Assembly (NCBI GenBank): GCA_009741485.1
Contig: CM019218.1
Span: 51,112,754 to 51,176,753, forward strand
Source: Malurus cyaneus samueli
Taxonomy: Eukaryota; Chordata; Aves; Passeriformes; Maluridae
Length of the DNA stretch: 64,000 nucleotides
Reading direction: 5' to 3'
Shown here: positions 37,801 through 50,130 of the stretch, one piece after another
Layout: the number at the start of each line of letters is the position of its first letter
How positions within the stretch are numbered: the first letter of the stretch is position 1
Notes under the pieces: model-generated
The model's input: only the letters and a program-made list of their open reading frames with translations
The model's database searches: none
Told to the model about the DNA's origin: nothing
Made by a program: the position numbers and the translations under genes

Positions 37801-40800
37801 TCGCATTCCTTATCTAATCTGCAGCATTTTCCCTCCTCGATGTTTACTGTGGCCACGTTTCCTCAATCTATTGACAGCTGCAGGCTGGGCTGTGACGTCA
37901 ACCCATGGCAGTGAAGCCCCAGACCCAGGCTGGCATTGGAGAGGGATGAGCCCCTGGAACCCCTGTGAGCCCAGCAGAGCTGTGAATCCCCTGGTGGGTG
38001 ACAGCAAGAGGCACCTGAAGGGACACTTGAACCCATCCTGTCCTGCCTCTGCCCCTCTGCACTAAGTGGGACTGTTGATGGACTGTTCTGAGTTCAGAGC
38101 AGGCCTTGGCTGGATTCTGCATGGACAGTGTTGGCAGCTGTGACCACTGTGCCCTTGTGGGTGTCCCCTCCGAGCTCAGCAGCCCCACAGCCCCTGTGTC
38201 CACTGTAAGATGGGGAGAGGACAAATTCCCAAATCGCAGCTTTGGGGCAGCCTGGTTTGTCCATCATGGGAACAGGGGTGTGAGTGGGGTCACGATGCTC
38301 TGCAGGTGCCTCCCCGAGCAGGGAACTGTCCTCAGGATGAGCCTCACTGCTCTGTCTTGCCCACGGGGAGCAGGCTGGGAGGAAGCGGCTCAGGGTGCCT
38401 GAGAAGCAGGTTTGTCAGAATTTTAAAGGGATCTAAATCAATAGCGATAAGGAAACAATTATTTAAAGAGCAAACAAATGGAAACTGCTAAATGTACCTT
38501 TCCCCCCCCTCTTTTTTTTTTTTTTTCTGCGGGTGAAGGGTGCAGGGCTGATGCCTCTGGGTGCTGGGAGTGGGTCCCTGCTGGGACCACCCTGGGGTGG
38601 GCAGTGGGACAGCTCTGCTTGCCCAGCCCAGCCCCAGCCAGGCTGGAAACGAGCCTCACAGGACAAAGTGTTCGTTCATCCCATGAGGAAAAAGGTTTTA
38701 TGGGTCATCTGGAAACGCTAATCCTCAGGTGAGCCCATTTGTGACGTCCATGAGCCTGTTGATGGTGTCACAGCAGGTGCTGGGTCAGCGGGGACAGGGA
38801 CAGTCCGAGGCTGGTGCTGTGTGTTCCCTGCATCAGGGGGCCACAGTTTCAGGGGGAAAGGAGCCAGGAGTGGCCACTGAGGCCAGGCAATGCCTGCAGA
38901 TCAAGGATCATTTCTGCACCATTTCTGCACCTCCTGCATGGAGCTGGGATCCTGCTGGGGTTTGTGGCAGGGCCAGGCTGCGGCTGGAGGCCACTCCTGC
39001 TCCATGGAGAGCCTTCCCCCCACCCTGCCTGGTGCAGGGTACCCCAGGATCCTCATTTCCCCCCATTGGGGCTGTGGCTGTCACCACTGGGGCCCTGCCT
39101 CAAAGGGCAGCTCATTCCCATCCTTCCCCCCATGGTGTTTTCATCAGCTTTTGGTCGGGGATTAGGCACGTGTTGACAGAACAAACATTTTGCTACGCTC
39201 AAAATCCACCGCTGAGGAGAGAAGTGATGTCCTTGCTCTGCTGGTGCCCGAGCCAGCACCGGGATGGGGAGAGCCAGGATGGGCAGAGCAGGGCTTGGGG
39301 CTGGGACAGCCCTTTGAGGGGAGCGTGGAGCCATTTCGGGTCACGTCCCACACCAGGGCTGGAGTTTAACTGAGTTTATTGCTCCCTCACAGAGCTTTAA
39401 TCGCTTTCTGCTTTAACATCCCGCCTTGTGAAACCAGGGATGCCACAAGGAATGCTGCCTGTGTCCAGCAAGGCTTTGGCAGGTGCTGGAGCCCCCCTGC
39501 CCAGCTCCCGGTGCCCCTCACAGCTCCCTCCTCACCAGACCCGGCTCCGGGAGCTGCAGCTCCGCTCGGTGTCAGGAAGGCTGGCAAGGCTGGGGATGCC
39601 CAGGAGCACAGGGAAAAGAAAATTCCTCCAAGCTCTGTGGCCAGCTCAGTGCCTGCAGAGTGGGCAAAACAGAGCATGGCAGCTTGTTTGGGGTCCTGCC
39701 CACTTTCCTCGCACCCCTTTGTCCCTACATGAGCCGCCCAGGTCCTGTCTCCTCGCCGAGCCCCCGGGACAAGGTGCCAGCCCCGGGCGATGCTCACGGG
39801 AGCGACACGTTTCCTTCGGAGCCGGGTGAGTCACGGCTGAGTCACGGCTCGCTCTGGGGCAGCTCCGCGTCCCCGGCCCCCTCCCGCAGCCCAGAACCAC
39901 GGCCCCATGGAATGCTGCAGGATGTGGGGTCCCTGTGCACAGGGGAAACCTCCCTCTGCTCCCCCGGCCCTGCAAAGCTGCCTCAGTGGGTCAGGGGCGA
40001 TGGGAGAGGGGTGGCTCTGTCCCATGCCTGCCCCTCACCACGCAGCCCCTCGCTCTCCAGCCCCACCAGCTCTTTGAAAATGGATTTTAGGGTTTCTTTT
40101 AGGGGAAGGGAATAACCCTCTGCAGTTTCTCCTGAGATGGACAGCGCAGGACCTGAAGGGAAATTACCACCAAAATCGCCACCAAGAGCCTGCCCTGCTC
40201 CGGGGGCACCGTGTGCTGCCCTGACCCCCGGAGCTGCCCGTCCCAGCCGGGGTGTTTCCCTTTCCAGCGGCTCCCACGCTCTCCGGGCCGTCGCTCCGTG
40301 GGGCCGTTATGCCCGAGGATCGTTTTGCATGCGGGGAGAGAACCGGCAGCAGAAGAATGAATTTGCATTTCTCAATGGCACCCAGTGTGGGAACCAAAGC
40401 CGCGGAGGGTTCCGCTGCCGCTCGGCCCCGCACCGGGGCTGTGTGAAAAGACAACATCCCGTCTGCTGGCACCGGGCCCGGCCCGTCTCACCTGGCTGCC
40501 CGTGTGTGCCTGGGAACCGCGGCTGCCGAGCGGCCCCGGCACCCCCGGGTGCTGTCCCCCCCCGCCCGGTGGGTGCCCCGGCGGGATGAGCAGGTGACAG
40601 TGACAAACAGGCGCCCGCGTGGGTTATTTTGGGGGTTCTGGCATGGATGGGGTTTGGGGTTTGTGTGCTGATCCTTCCCCGCAGCGGGGTTTGCCTCCTG
40701 TGCACCCCAAATCTCCAGGGGGGGAGCCGTGACCTTTCCTCGCCCCGGGGCGAGCGGGGCGTGCCCACACCGCCCTGAGCCCTCTCTTCCTGGCACCGCA

Positions 40801-41397
40801 GGGCGACCCGCAGCCATTTCCAGGCTTTTAATCCCACGAGACAAAAGCGGGAGTTTAACGCCACCGGAGGAAGAAAAGAGCAGGGCTTTGGGAAGGGAAC
40901 AGCAAACACGGCCGTGGATCCGCTGCTCCCTGCCTGGCTGGGTGTCCCGTGAGCTGCCCTGCGTCACCCAGGGTGGCACCGAACCTGGGGGTGCTGGGTG
41001 GGAATGGTGGGGAGCTGGTGACCATCACCCTGGTGTCTTCATCCCCCCCAGTTTGTCCTTCCCCAGCTGCCCTCCCAGGCACGGCTGGGCCGCAGAAATG
41101 GGACTGTGACACCCCAGAGCCAAACCGTGTCACCTCCCGCCACCACCGGCACGAAGCAGCCTTTGAATGGGGCCAGGTGGGCACAAAAATGTCTGTGCTC
41201 AGCCACAGGATGGCACCTGGACCCCCACTGCCACCAGCACAGAGCAGACACCCACCCCTGCCCCCCTGGATGGAGCTGGCTGCTGCAACACCCCCTCTGC
41301 ACCTTCGAGGAGTGCCCGGGAGTGCAGGTGACACCGTGGTCCCCTGGCAGCAGCACCGAGAGCCACCTCAAACAGTGGGGACAGAGCAGTGGCCAGG
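34821..41397. other. Intergenic region between ILRUN and SPDEF, unique part
   Basis: 6.6 kb with rising GC content and many overlapping open frames on both strands, as expected for GC-rich avian DNA with few stop codons. None shows a domain or family I recognise, and none has consistent splice structure. A T-tract lies at about 38511-38526. CpG content rises from about 39.4 kb onward. I see no RNA gene or transposon. Confidence 0.6.
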
Positions 41398-42271
41398 AGC
41401 TGGAGCAGGGACCGAGTGACACAGAGTGGGGACAAACTGACAGAGTGGGGACAGAGTGCTGGAACGGGGACCGAGTGACACAGAGTGGGGACTGAGTGAC
41501 ACAGAATGAGGACAAAGTGCCGGGGCAGGGACCGAGTGACAGAGTGGGGACCGAGTGCTGGAACAGGGACCAAGTGACACAGAGTGGGGACCGAGTGACA
41601 CAGAGTGGGGACAGAGTGCTGGAACGGGGACCGAGTGACAGAGTGGGGACCGAGTGACACAGAGTGGGGACAAAGTGCCGGGGCAGGGACTGTGCCAGAG
41701 CCGAGATGGAGTGCCAGAACGGGGGCTGAGTGACACAGAGTGGGGACCGAGTGACACAGAGTGGGGACAAAGTGCCGGGGCAGGGACTGTGCCAGAGCCG
41801 AGATGGAGTGCCAGAACGGGGGCTGAGTGACACAGAGTGGGGACCGAGTGACACAGAGTGGGGACCGAGTGACACAGAGTGGGGACAGAGTGCCAGAATG
41901 GGGACCAAGTGACACAGAGTGGGGACCAAGTGACACAGATTGAGGACAGAGTGCCAGAATGGGGACAGAGTGACACAGAGCAGGGACTGTGCCGGAGCTG
42001 GGATCGAGTACCAGAACGGGGACCCAGTGTCAGAACTGGGACCGAGTGTCAGAATGGAGAGCGAGTGCCAGGGCCAGGACCGAGTGACACAGAGTGGGGA
42101 CAGAGTGCTGGAACAGGGACCGAGTGTCAGAACTGGGACCGAGTGTCAGAATGGAGAGCGAGTACCAGGGCCAGGATCGAGTGTCAGAGCCAGGATCGAG
42201 TGCCGGGGCCAGGATCGAGTGCCAGAGCCAGGATCGAGTGCCAGGGCCAGGACCGAGTGTCAGAGCGGGGC
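41398..42271. repeat. GC-rich minisatellite, 19-21 bp units
   Basis: About 870 bp of tandem units in two main lengths: a 21-mer like gtgacacagagtggggaccga and 19-mers like gtgccagaatggggacaga or gtgctggaacggggaccga. There are roughly 40 or more units. A higher-order period of about 97 bp is visible where the same five-unit run recurs at about 41671 and 41768. Stop codons are rare, so long artefactual open frames run through it on both strands. There is no evidence of coding. Confidence 0.95.
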
Positions 42272-43617
42272 CGGCAGCCCCGGCTGCTCTATCAGGGTGG
42301 GCCCGGGCGGGTGCCGCGGCAATAACGCGGCTGTTTGCCCCGAGCACACACGCGGCCCCGTAAACGGCGTTTATGGCAGCAGCTGGGAGATGGGGGAGCC
42401 GGGCGGGTGATAAAGAGAATAAAGAGGAGCGGCCCCGCTCGCCCTTGGGGCTGCACGGGAAGTGGGCAGGTCTGGCTGGGATGAGGAGGGGGTTCGGTGC
42501 TCTGGGATCTGGACCATCCCAGCAGCTCTGGAGCCGTCCCAGCAGCTCTGGAGCAGCAGCTCGGGAGCTCTGGGTGCTCTCCCAGTGGGTTTGTGAAAAG
42601 CACCGTCCCCTCCATGCTGGGGGCTCCTGCACCGGTGCTCTCTGACCCTCTGGGTGGCTTTGGGCTGTGCTGGAGACACTTTGTCCCCTCCCAGGACCTG
42701 TCCAAGCAGTGGGGGAAATGCATTAAAACTACTTCAACCATTTCCAGTCCCCTCGGCCTGCAAAAGAATCTTGGGAATGGGAATTCATTCTGTCTCAGCA
42801 TCGCCCTGAGGCTCAGACAAGGGGTGCAGGATGAGGCCTTTTGGGGGGACCCCAGCTCTGTCCAGAGGCCACCACTGTCCCAAACACTGAGCTGGAGCAG
42901 AGGATCCCCACCAGTGCAGGGGACCAGGAAACACCGCTGCGTGTGGGGACAGGCTGAGCTCCGTGGCCTCTGTGGTTTGTGCAGTGACATCAAGGGCCTT
43001 CAATAGTTTTATTATATGTGACATGGCTGCTTATCTATTATTCTTGTGATGGAGCCAGAGATTAGCTGCAGGCAGGTGGGCAGAGATTCTTCCCGGCTGA
43101 TTCATGAGCCGTTTCTCCATCTCTCCCCTCCGGCCGCGTTCCCAAGCGTTGAAGTTTCAGCAGTGGCAGAAGACACCGGAATCGAAGCTGATGGATTGAC
43201 AGGGAGGACAAGGAAAAAGCGCCCAAAACTGCGGCGTGCACGGGGCAGAAAAGTCAGACTTCATTTCCCTCTTTTGTTCCTCAGGTGTTGCAATCTCTCC
43301 TTTTCCCGGTTTGCATGTGCAAGCAGAGCTGTGCCGAGCTGCGATTGCGAAAGGTGTCGGGGAGAGCCCAAAGGTGTCGGAGAGAGCCCGGAGTGGCCAG
43401 AGCCCGGCACAGCTGGAGCCCAGCACAGCTGGAGCCCAGCACAGCTGGATCCTCTGGGTGCCACTGGGTGGATGCAGCCCCTGAGCCCGCTGAGAGGGAA
43501 GCAGAGGTCTCATTTTGGGGCCTTTCACCCAATTTTGCAGAGCTGCCCTGCACTGCCCAGCTCTCCCCGAACCCAGAAAAGCAAATGTTTTTCCCTTTAA
43601 TCTCTTTCTGTTATCAA
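42272..43617. other. Intergenic region downstream of the minisatellite
   Basis: No gene is recognised. About 42340-42430 has a forkhead-like inverted pair (42361-42373) and GATA/AATAAAG-type AT motifs. 42985-43115 is an AT-rich island followed by E-box-like cagctgcaggcaggtgg-type sequence. Both could be enhancers. A short 16-17 bp repeat with CACAGCTGGA units lies at about 43405-43455. Confidence 0.5.
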
Positions 43618-45437
43618 GATCCCGCTGCTGCTGATAAAAGAAGTGGGGAAAGCTCTTTCAGAGCGAGGTGTGAGTTTGGCAGCAGGTTCCCAGACAGCCC
43701 AGGATGACCAGGGTCTGGGATGTTCTGGCTCTGGGACTGGGAGCTCCCATCCCGCCCAGTGTCCCCAGTCCCTTTTGCTTTGCTCCTGACTCCTTCTGGT
43801 GCTCTGCTCTGCTGTTTGCTCTGGTGAAAACTTGTAAAGAAGCCAAACAAACACGGCTGACCTGGAGATGGTGTCACGGCAGATCCAGCTTGCACAGCCC
43901 GTGCAAAGCGTGCCCTGCTCCCCAGACATCCCCCAAGGCACAGCCCGGCTGTGGGGCAGGAGAGGAGCAGCCACAGGAAGGGCGGGATGGCCACGGTGCT
44001 TTCCCAGCGTGGCTGGAGCCTGCCTGGTGTCGAGTTTACACGTGACTGCGCTCTGCATCATCCTCCTCTCCAAAACTGAGACATCTGAATTTCCCTGCTG
44101 AGGGGAAGGGATCCGTGCTGGGAGAGCTCCATCCCCAGGGCTGTGCAGGGATGCTCCTGCTCCGGGTGTCCTCCGGGGATGCTGAGGTGTGACACTGTCC
44201 CTGTGGGGGTTGTCCAAAGCAGTGGATGCTCTGAGCAGGCTGGGGAGCTCAGATGTGGCTGCCAGGAGCGCTGGGAGGGCATTGAATGGTCTGGACCCGC
44301 TCCTGGCTGTGCCACATCCCCATCCCACATGCCAAAGCCCAGGCAGGGGCTGGCATCTCCCCAGCACAGCTGCTTGCCCCGGGGTCCCCCCACACCCACT
44401 GCCACGTGTTTACCAAAACAGGGGAAAAGAACTCCCCCGGGGACACGGGAACCCCGATCCAGGGGGAGCTTTCCCCACGATAAGATAACATTGAGGCGTT
44501 TCAAAGGGACGCAGAAACTCCTGGCGCTGCCGATAGCAGCGAAGCCCTTTCCCCGCGCCGGGGTCTCCTTCCTGCAGGGTTTTATTCATTTCCTCACGGC
44601 AAACATTTCCGACGGGAGGCTTATCAACCGTGCCTGCCCCGGCGCAGGGCACCCAGGGATGCCAGTTCTGCCAGGGCTGGGGACAGGGGTTTGTGGCAGG
44701 GTTTGGTCTAATGTGGGGTTTTAGGGCATGGGGGAATTTGGTTTTGGCAGCGCTACGTGCATGGGAGAGCTGCCTGGACTGCCCTTCCTGCTTCGTGTGC
44801 TAAAAAAAAAAAGGACAATAAATACCAGCTCGGTGTCTGTCTCGCTCAGAACTGCTTTTACCTGCTCGTGCCGGTGGAGACAACCCGGGCCTGGAGTGTA
44901 GAACATTCTGGCCGTGCCCCCGTGCCCCGTCCTGCGGTGACAGACCCCGGGCAGGGGACAGTGCCCTGTCCCTGGGGTGCAGAGGGTTTGGGTGCTCTCA
45001 GGGGCTCCCTTCACCCCCACCAGCTCTGTGCAGCCTCACCCACAGGCTCCATCACAAACCCTTCCTGGCCTCAGCACTTGGGCAGGGGGTGGTTCTGGGG
45101 TTTGGATCAGGGATGCTCGTGGGTACCACTCAGGGATGCTCCTGACCCCAGAATGGCCCAGCTTGATCTGGGAGTGATGTCATGCCATGGATTGTCATAC
45201 ATCTGAGAGGGCTCTGTGCTGCACAAGAGAAGACGAGGTGTCTGTCCCTGTCCCTGTCGTTGTCTCTGTCCCTGTCATTGTCCCTGTCCCTGTCCCTGTC
45301 CCTGTCCCGTCCCAGCTGAAGGTGGGGAGGGGTTAACGGATTTGCCCCACTCACCTCCCAAAGCCCGTTCTGGTCTGAGCCCGCCCTGGACGCACCCGCC
45401 AAGGGTTAACCCGGCCCGGGCTGTTCAAACACCTCGG
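43618..45437. repeat. Block A, copy 1 (1.8 kb direct duplicate)
   Basis: Near-identical to 45929-47737. It runs from gatcccgctgctgctgat to ctgttcaaacacctcgg. Differences from copy 2 are mostly one-base changes in G or C runs, with a few substitutions. It contains a CCTGTC hexanucleotide repeat at about 45239-45306 and a poly-A run near 44802. No gene is recognised within it. Confidence 0.93.
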
Positions 45438-45928
45438 CGTGGCACAGCTGTCACTCTGGGCTTTGCAGGGTGGACGGGACGTGCTGGCAGGATCCCAAAT
45501 TGCCAGCAGCCTCTGGGCACCCACCTGGGTGCTTGCTGCAGCGCTGGCTCATGCAGGGACCCCAGATCTGCTTTCCTGCTCAATCCAGGCTGCTCCGGGC
45601 AGTCTGAGACAGCTCCGAGTCCCGCTCATCCCCAGCTCCCCCTGGGACAGCACAGCGCGTCCCCGTCCTGTCCTGGGGCTGGAGGTGACCCTGGAGCCCG
45701 GCCCTGGCCCCGCACCCCCGGGAAGGGCTTTCGGAAGTGCCCGGGGCTGGGGAGACACCCCGGGCGCTGCGAGCCAACCTCCCCGGTCCCACGGGGCTTC
45801 CGAGCCGCGCTCCGGCACAACCTGTTCCACCGCAGATTTGATTTTAATTAACGGACCCATTGTTCCGAGGTGGGGGGTGGGTGAATTTTTTTTTTTTTTT
45901 TTTTTTTCTTTCTCTGCCTCCCAAGGCT
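45438..45928. other. Segment u1, unique spacer between block A copies
   Basis: About 0.49 kb of GC-rich sequence ending in a 22-base T-tract (about 45886-45907) and a CT-rich stretch. It is absent after block A copy 2, where the N gap lies instead. No gene is recognised. Confidence 0.7.
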
Positions 45929-47737
45929 GATCCCAGCTGCTGATAAAAGAAGTGGGGAAAGCTCTTTCAGAGCGAGGTGTGAGTTTGGCAGCAGGTTCCC
46001 AGACAGCCCAGGATGACCAGGGTCTGGGATGTTCTGGCTCTGGGACTGGGAGCTCCCATCCGCCCAGTGTCCCCAGTCCCTTTGCTTTGCTCCTGACTCC
46101 TTCTGGTGCTCTGCTCTGCTGTTTGCTCTGGTGAAAACTTGTAAAGAAGCCAAACAAACACGGCTGACCTGGAGATGGTGTCACGGCAGATCCAGCTTGC
46201 ACAGCCCGTGCAAAGCGTGCCCTGCTCCCCAGACATCCCCCAAGGCACAGCCCGGCTGTGGGGCAGGAGAGGAGCAGCCACAGGAAGGGCGGGATGGCCA
46301 CGGTGCTTTCCCAGCGTGGCTGGAGCCTGCCTGGTGTCGAGTTTACACGTGACTGCGCTCTGCATCATCCTCCTCTCCAAAGCTGAGACATCTGAATTTC
46401 CCTGCTGAGGGAAGGGATCCGTGCTGGGAGAGCTCCATCCCCAGGGCTGTGCAGGGATGCTCCTGCTCCGGGTGTCCTCCGGGGATGCTGAGGTGTGACA
46501 CTGTCCCTGTGGGGGTTGTCCAAAGCAGTGGATGCTCTGAGCAGGCTGGGGAGCTCAGATGTGGCTGCCAGGAGCGCTGGGAGGGCATTGAATGGTCTGG
46601 ACCCGCTCCTGGCTGTGCCACATCCCCATCCCACATGCCAAAGCCCAGGCAGGGGCTGGCATCTCCCCAGCACAGCTGCTTGCCCCGGGGTCCCCCACAC
46701 CCACTGCCACGTGTTTACCAAAACAGGGGAAAAGAACTCCCCGGGGACACGGGAACCCCGATCCAGGGGGAGCTTTCCCCACGATAAGATAACATTGAGG
46801 CGTTTCAAAGGGACGCAGAAACTCCTGGCGCTGCCGATAGCAGCGAAGCCCTTTCCCGCGCCGGGGTCTCCTTCCTGCAGGGTTTTATTCATTTCCTCAC
46901 GGCAAACATTTCCGACGGGAGGCTTATCAACCGTGCCTGCCCCGGCGCAGGGCAGCCAGGGATGCCAGTTCTGCCAGGGCTGGGGACAGGGTTTGTGGCA
47001 GGGTTTGGTCTAATGTGGGGTTTTAGGGCATGGGGGAATTTGGTTTTGGCAGCGCTACGTGCATGGGAGAGCTGCCTGGACTGCCCTTCCTGCTTCGTGT
47101 GCTAAAAAAAAAAAGGACAATAAATACCAGCTCGGTGTCTGTCTCGCTCAGAACTGCTTTTACCTGCTCGTGCCGGTGGAGACAACCGGGCCTGGAGTGT
47201 AGAACATTCTGGCCGTGCCCCGTGCCCCGTCCTGCGGTGACAGACCCCGGGCAGGGGACAGTGCCCTGTCCCTGGGGTGCAGAGGGTTTGGGTGCTCTCA
47301 GGGGCTCCCTTCACCCCCACCAGCTCTGTGCAGCCTCACCCACAGGCTCCATCACAAACCCTTCCTGGCCTCAGCACTTGGGCAGGGGGTGGTTCTGGGG
47401 TTTGGATCAGGGATGCTCGTGGGTACCACTCAGGGATGCTCCTGACCCCAGAATGGCCCAGCTTGATCTGGGAGTGATGTCATGCCATGGATTGTCATAC
47501 ATCTGAGAGGGCTCTGTGCTGCAAAAGAGAAGACGAGGTGTCTGTCCCTGTCCCTGTCGTTGTCTCTGTCCCTGTCATTGTCCTTGTCCTGTCCCTGTCC
47601 CTGTCCCGTCCCAGCTGAAGGTGGGGAGGGGTTAACGGATTTGCCCCACTCACCTCCCAAAGCCCGTTCTGGTCTGAGCCCGCCCTGGACGCACCCGCCA
47701 AGGGTTAACCCGGCCCGGGCTGTTCAAACACCTCGGC
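45929..47737. repeat. Block A, copy 2 (1.8 kb direct duplicate)
   Basis: Second copy of block A, in the same orientation, ending just before the N run. It carries a slightly altered CCTGTC repeat at about 47539-47609. It is very likely the alternate-haplotype version of 43618-45437 (inference from near-identity and indel pattern). Confidence 0.93.
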
Positions 47738-47741
47738 TGAG

Positions 47742-47766
47742 NNNNNNNNNNNNNNNNNNNNNNNNN
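47742..47766. other. Assembly gap, 25 N
   Basis: A run of 25 ambiguous bases directly between block A copy 2 and block B copy 1. It marks a scaffold join of uncertain size. Confidence 0.99.
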
Positions 47767-47774
47767 GCTGACCA

Positions 47775-50104
47775 GCGTTCCACCCATGCTGGTGCCCGTG
47801 TCGCAGCCCGAGCTGGGATGGGCTGCATTTCAGGACAGCTCGGGGTGACACGGGGGTGTTTAGCCCTGTCCTCATCCCCCTGGGGTTGGGTCCCCCAGGG
47901 CCGTGGAGCTGAGCCATGACCCACCCACACAGCGAGTTTGAGCTGGCTCCGTGCCCTGGAAGTGCAGGAGCCCCATCCCAATCCCATCACCCATTCCGTC
48001 CCTCCACCCCATCCCAGCCCTGTGGAGCCAGAAGTGCCCGCGGAGCAGCAGCGGCGGAGCCTCTGCCAAGGCTGATGCAATGACCAGCTCAGCCTGGCTC
48101 AGCTCGGGCGGGGAACGGGAAGGGTTTGGGGTACGGCCATATGGGCCAGTGCACCTGGGGTGCCTCTCTGGCTCTTCTTTCCCATGGAAATTCAAAAAGG
48201 GATCGGGAAAAAGAGGGAAAAGGCGATCTAAAGCGGCTTCTCAGTGCAAACAGGTCCCACCCAGCCCGGCCGCCTGTGTGCCAGAGCGGGAGAAAGTCAA
48301 ACAGCGGCCCCCGCCCTGAGAGTACAGCGCCCTTGGCGGGGCTCAGCTCAGGCTTTTGGGGACATTTCCCGAGGGATTGGGTCCTTCTGGTCCCGGCTGG
48401 GAGGAGGGGAGCAGGATGAGGGTGGGGATGGGACTGGGGCCGTCCATCCTGCGGCGTTCCCGATGGTTCCATCGCTCTGCTCCTCCATGTGTGAGGATGC
48501 ACCGTGACCCCAGAGCATCCCAGAGGCGTCAGGGACGAGGCCCCCGTCCCCTGCCAGACATTCCCACCGTGCAGCAGGAGCTGCACAAGCTGTTACCGCT
48601 TCCCTTTTGTGCCGGGAGCAGCGTGAGGCTGGATTTAGGGCTGATCTCCTAAAGCTCTTCTTTTAATCCCGAGCAAATCAAGGAGAGGTTTGGAAGCAGG
48701 CACCATCTCTCGGGGAAACTGTTGGGATGATGGGGGCAGCTCAGTGGTTTGGGGACCTTCTTTTCTCTCTTCTTCCTCGCTACAGTGCCACCAAAACCAC
48801 TCAGGGATGTGAACCCACAATCCTCCCCTGGTCCCCACGGGCTCAGGCTGTCATGGGTGCTATTTAGGTGTCCATGGTTCCTCGATGGTTTTTCTGAGTT
48901 TTTTTGGCTTTTCCAAGGGTGAAGCAATGAGCAGAGCCTTCCCCTGGTGCAGCCAATGAAGAATTTCAAAATCCATATTTCAGGGAGCACTAAATCTTCA
49001 GGAGCTGCATTGATTTCCCCCTGAGCACAAGACACAGGGCTGGGTCCCCAGTGTCCCTCTCACTGACCATCCCTGTGCCTGGGGGCTGTGCTCTGCCTGG
49101 AGGAGCCCTACAGAATCTTCCCCTCTTAAGTTTTTTAAAGCCTTTTTCCCCCCAGCTGGGATCTGGAGCAACAGGACACCCCCTTTTCCTGGCCACTGCC
49201 CCCATTCCCCTTCAGGGCTGCCAGGTGTCCTGAGGGATTCAACATTTCCCATTGTTAAAACTTCTTTATCTGCTTCTAAATCACCAGTTTGGGACATCTC
49301 TACATTTTCTTCTTGTGAAATGTGATGGCCGAGGAGCTGGGCAATGCCCTGGCCGTGCCCATTAGCAGCTTCTCCCTGGCAGGGTCTTCCCCTTCCCAAA
49401 GCCTCAGAACGGTTTTTGGGGAGGTTTCCCCACAGATGGAGCCATTCCCTGGAGTTACCATGGAAATCCAGCAGGTTCATCCTCTTCTCCATGGCCTCCA
49501 GAACTGCCTGAGCACAGAGACAGACAGGCACAGGCTGATTTTGGGGTGTTTTTTCCTTCAAGAGAGTGAGGGTGATTGCAATTATCCTGTCTTGCAGGGA
49601 AAGTTCTCATCTGGGGCTTGGCAACAGCGACCGAGGGTTCAGTGCTGCAGTGGGAAATTGGGGCTGGGGGCTGCTGGGCCGGAGCACCCTCGGGTGGAAG
49701 CAGCAGAGGATGTTTTCTGGATGTTTCTGTGTCCCTCATCACCCCAGGGCTGTCCTGAGCCCACCCAGTGTTCTCCAGTGCTTCCCACCCGGGACTGAGC
49801 TGCTGCAACCCATGGGGAGACTCTAAACACCCCGACCCCAAACACCCCAGACCCCAAACACCCCGACCCTAAACAGGGGGCCGATCCTGCTCATCTCCTG
49901 AGCTCCTTCTCTCCGCCGGCCGCTCTGCTGGTCCTCCCAAACCGGGGCAGCCCCCTCAGCCATGGCTGACCCGCACTCATCCGGAGGCTCTCGGGGCCCC
50001 GTGGGCTCTTTGGAGTTTTTTGCCTCAACAGGCTTAGTTCCTCCTTTGTGTGGAGGCAGCAGCGGCGCCGGGCTGACTCTCCTCCTCTCTCCTCTCCTGT
50101 CCAG
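47775..50104 (+). other. SPDEF: Upstream / first-intron region of SPDEF, copy 1
   Basis: 2.3 kb before the first SPDEF coding exon, ending in a strong polypyrimidine tract and cag at 50102-50104. It is probably SPDEF intron 1. No coding exon is recognised. A C-rich repeat of aaacaccccgacccc type lies at about 49825-49877. The open frame near 49322-49798 is shared with copy 2 only over its first part and then diverges. Confidence 0.5.
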
Positions 50105-50130
50105 GTTTGGAGCCGGCGTTGAGCGGAGGG

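Noticed and set aside
34821..41397. A hidden GC-rich gene between ILRUN and SPDEF
   Set aside because: Many overlapping open frames but none with a recognisable domain, consistent splice sites or conserved-looking codon use. Synteny with human predicts no gene here.
41039..41936. Long open frames (up to 296 codons, minus strand) across the minisatellite, with repeated CVTRSPLCVT-like text
   Set aside because: They are products of the tandem repeat. Several frames are open at once, and there is no start context, splice pattern or known family.
41398..42271. CRISPR-like array
   Set aside because: Units are contiguous with no unique spacers, in a vertebrate intergenic region.
49322..49798. Open frame beginning MMAEELGNALAVPISS, also found at 57187
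   Set aside because: Presence in both copies follows from the duplication. The frames diverge after about 75 codons, and I know no family or splice support.
49825..49877. Interstitial telomere repeat
   Set aside because: The unit is aaacaccccgacccc-like, not ccctaa. It is a short C-rich repeat only.
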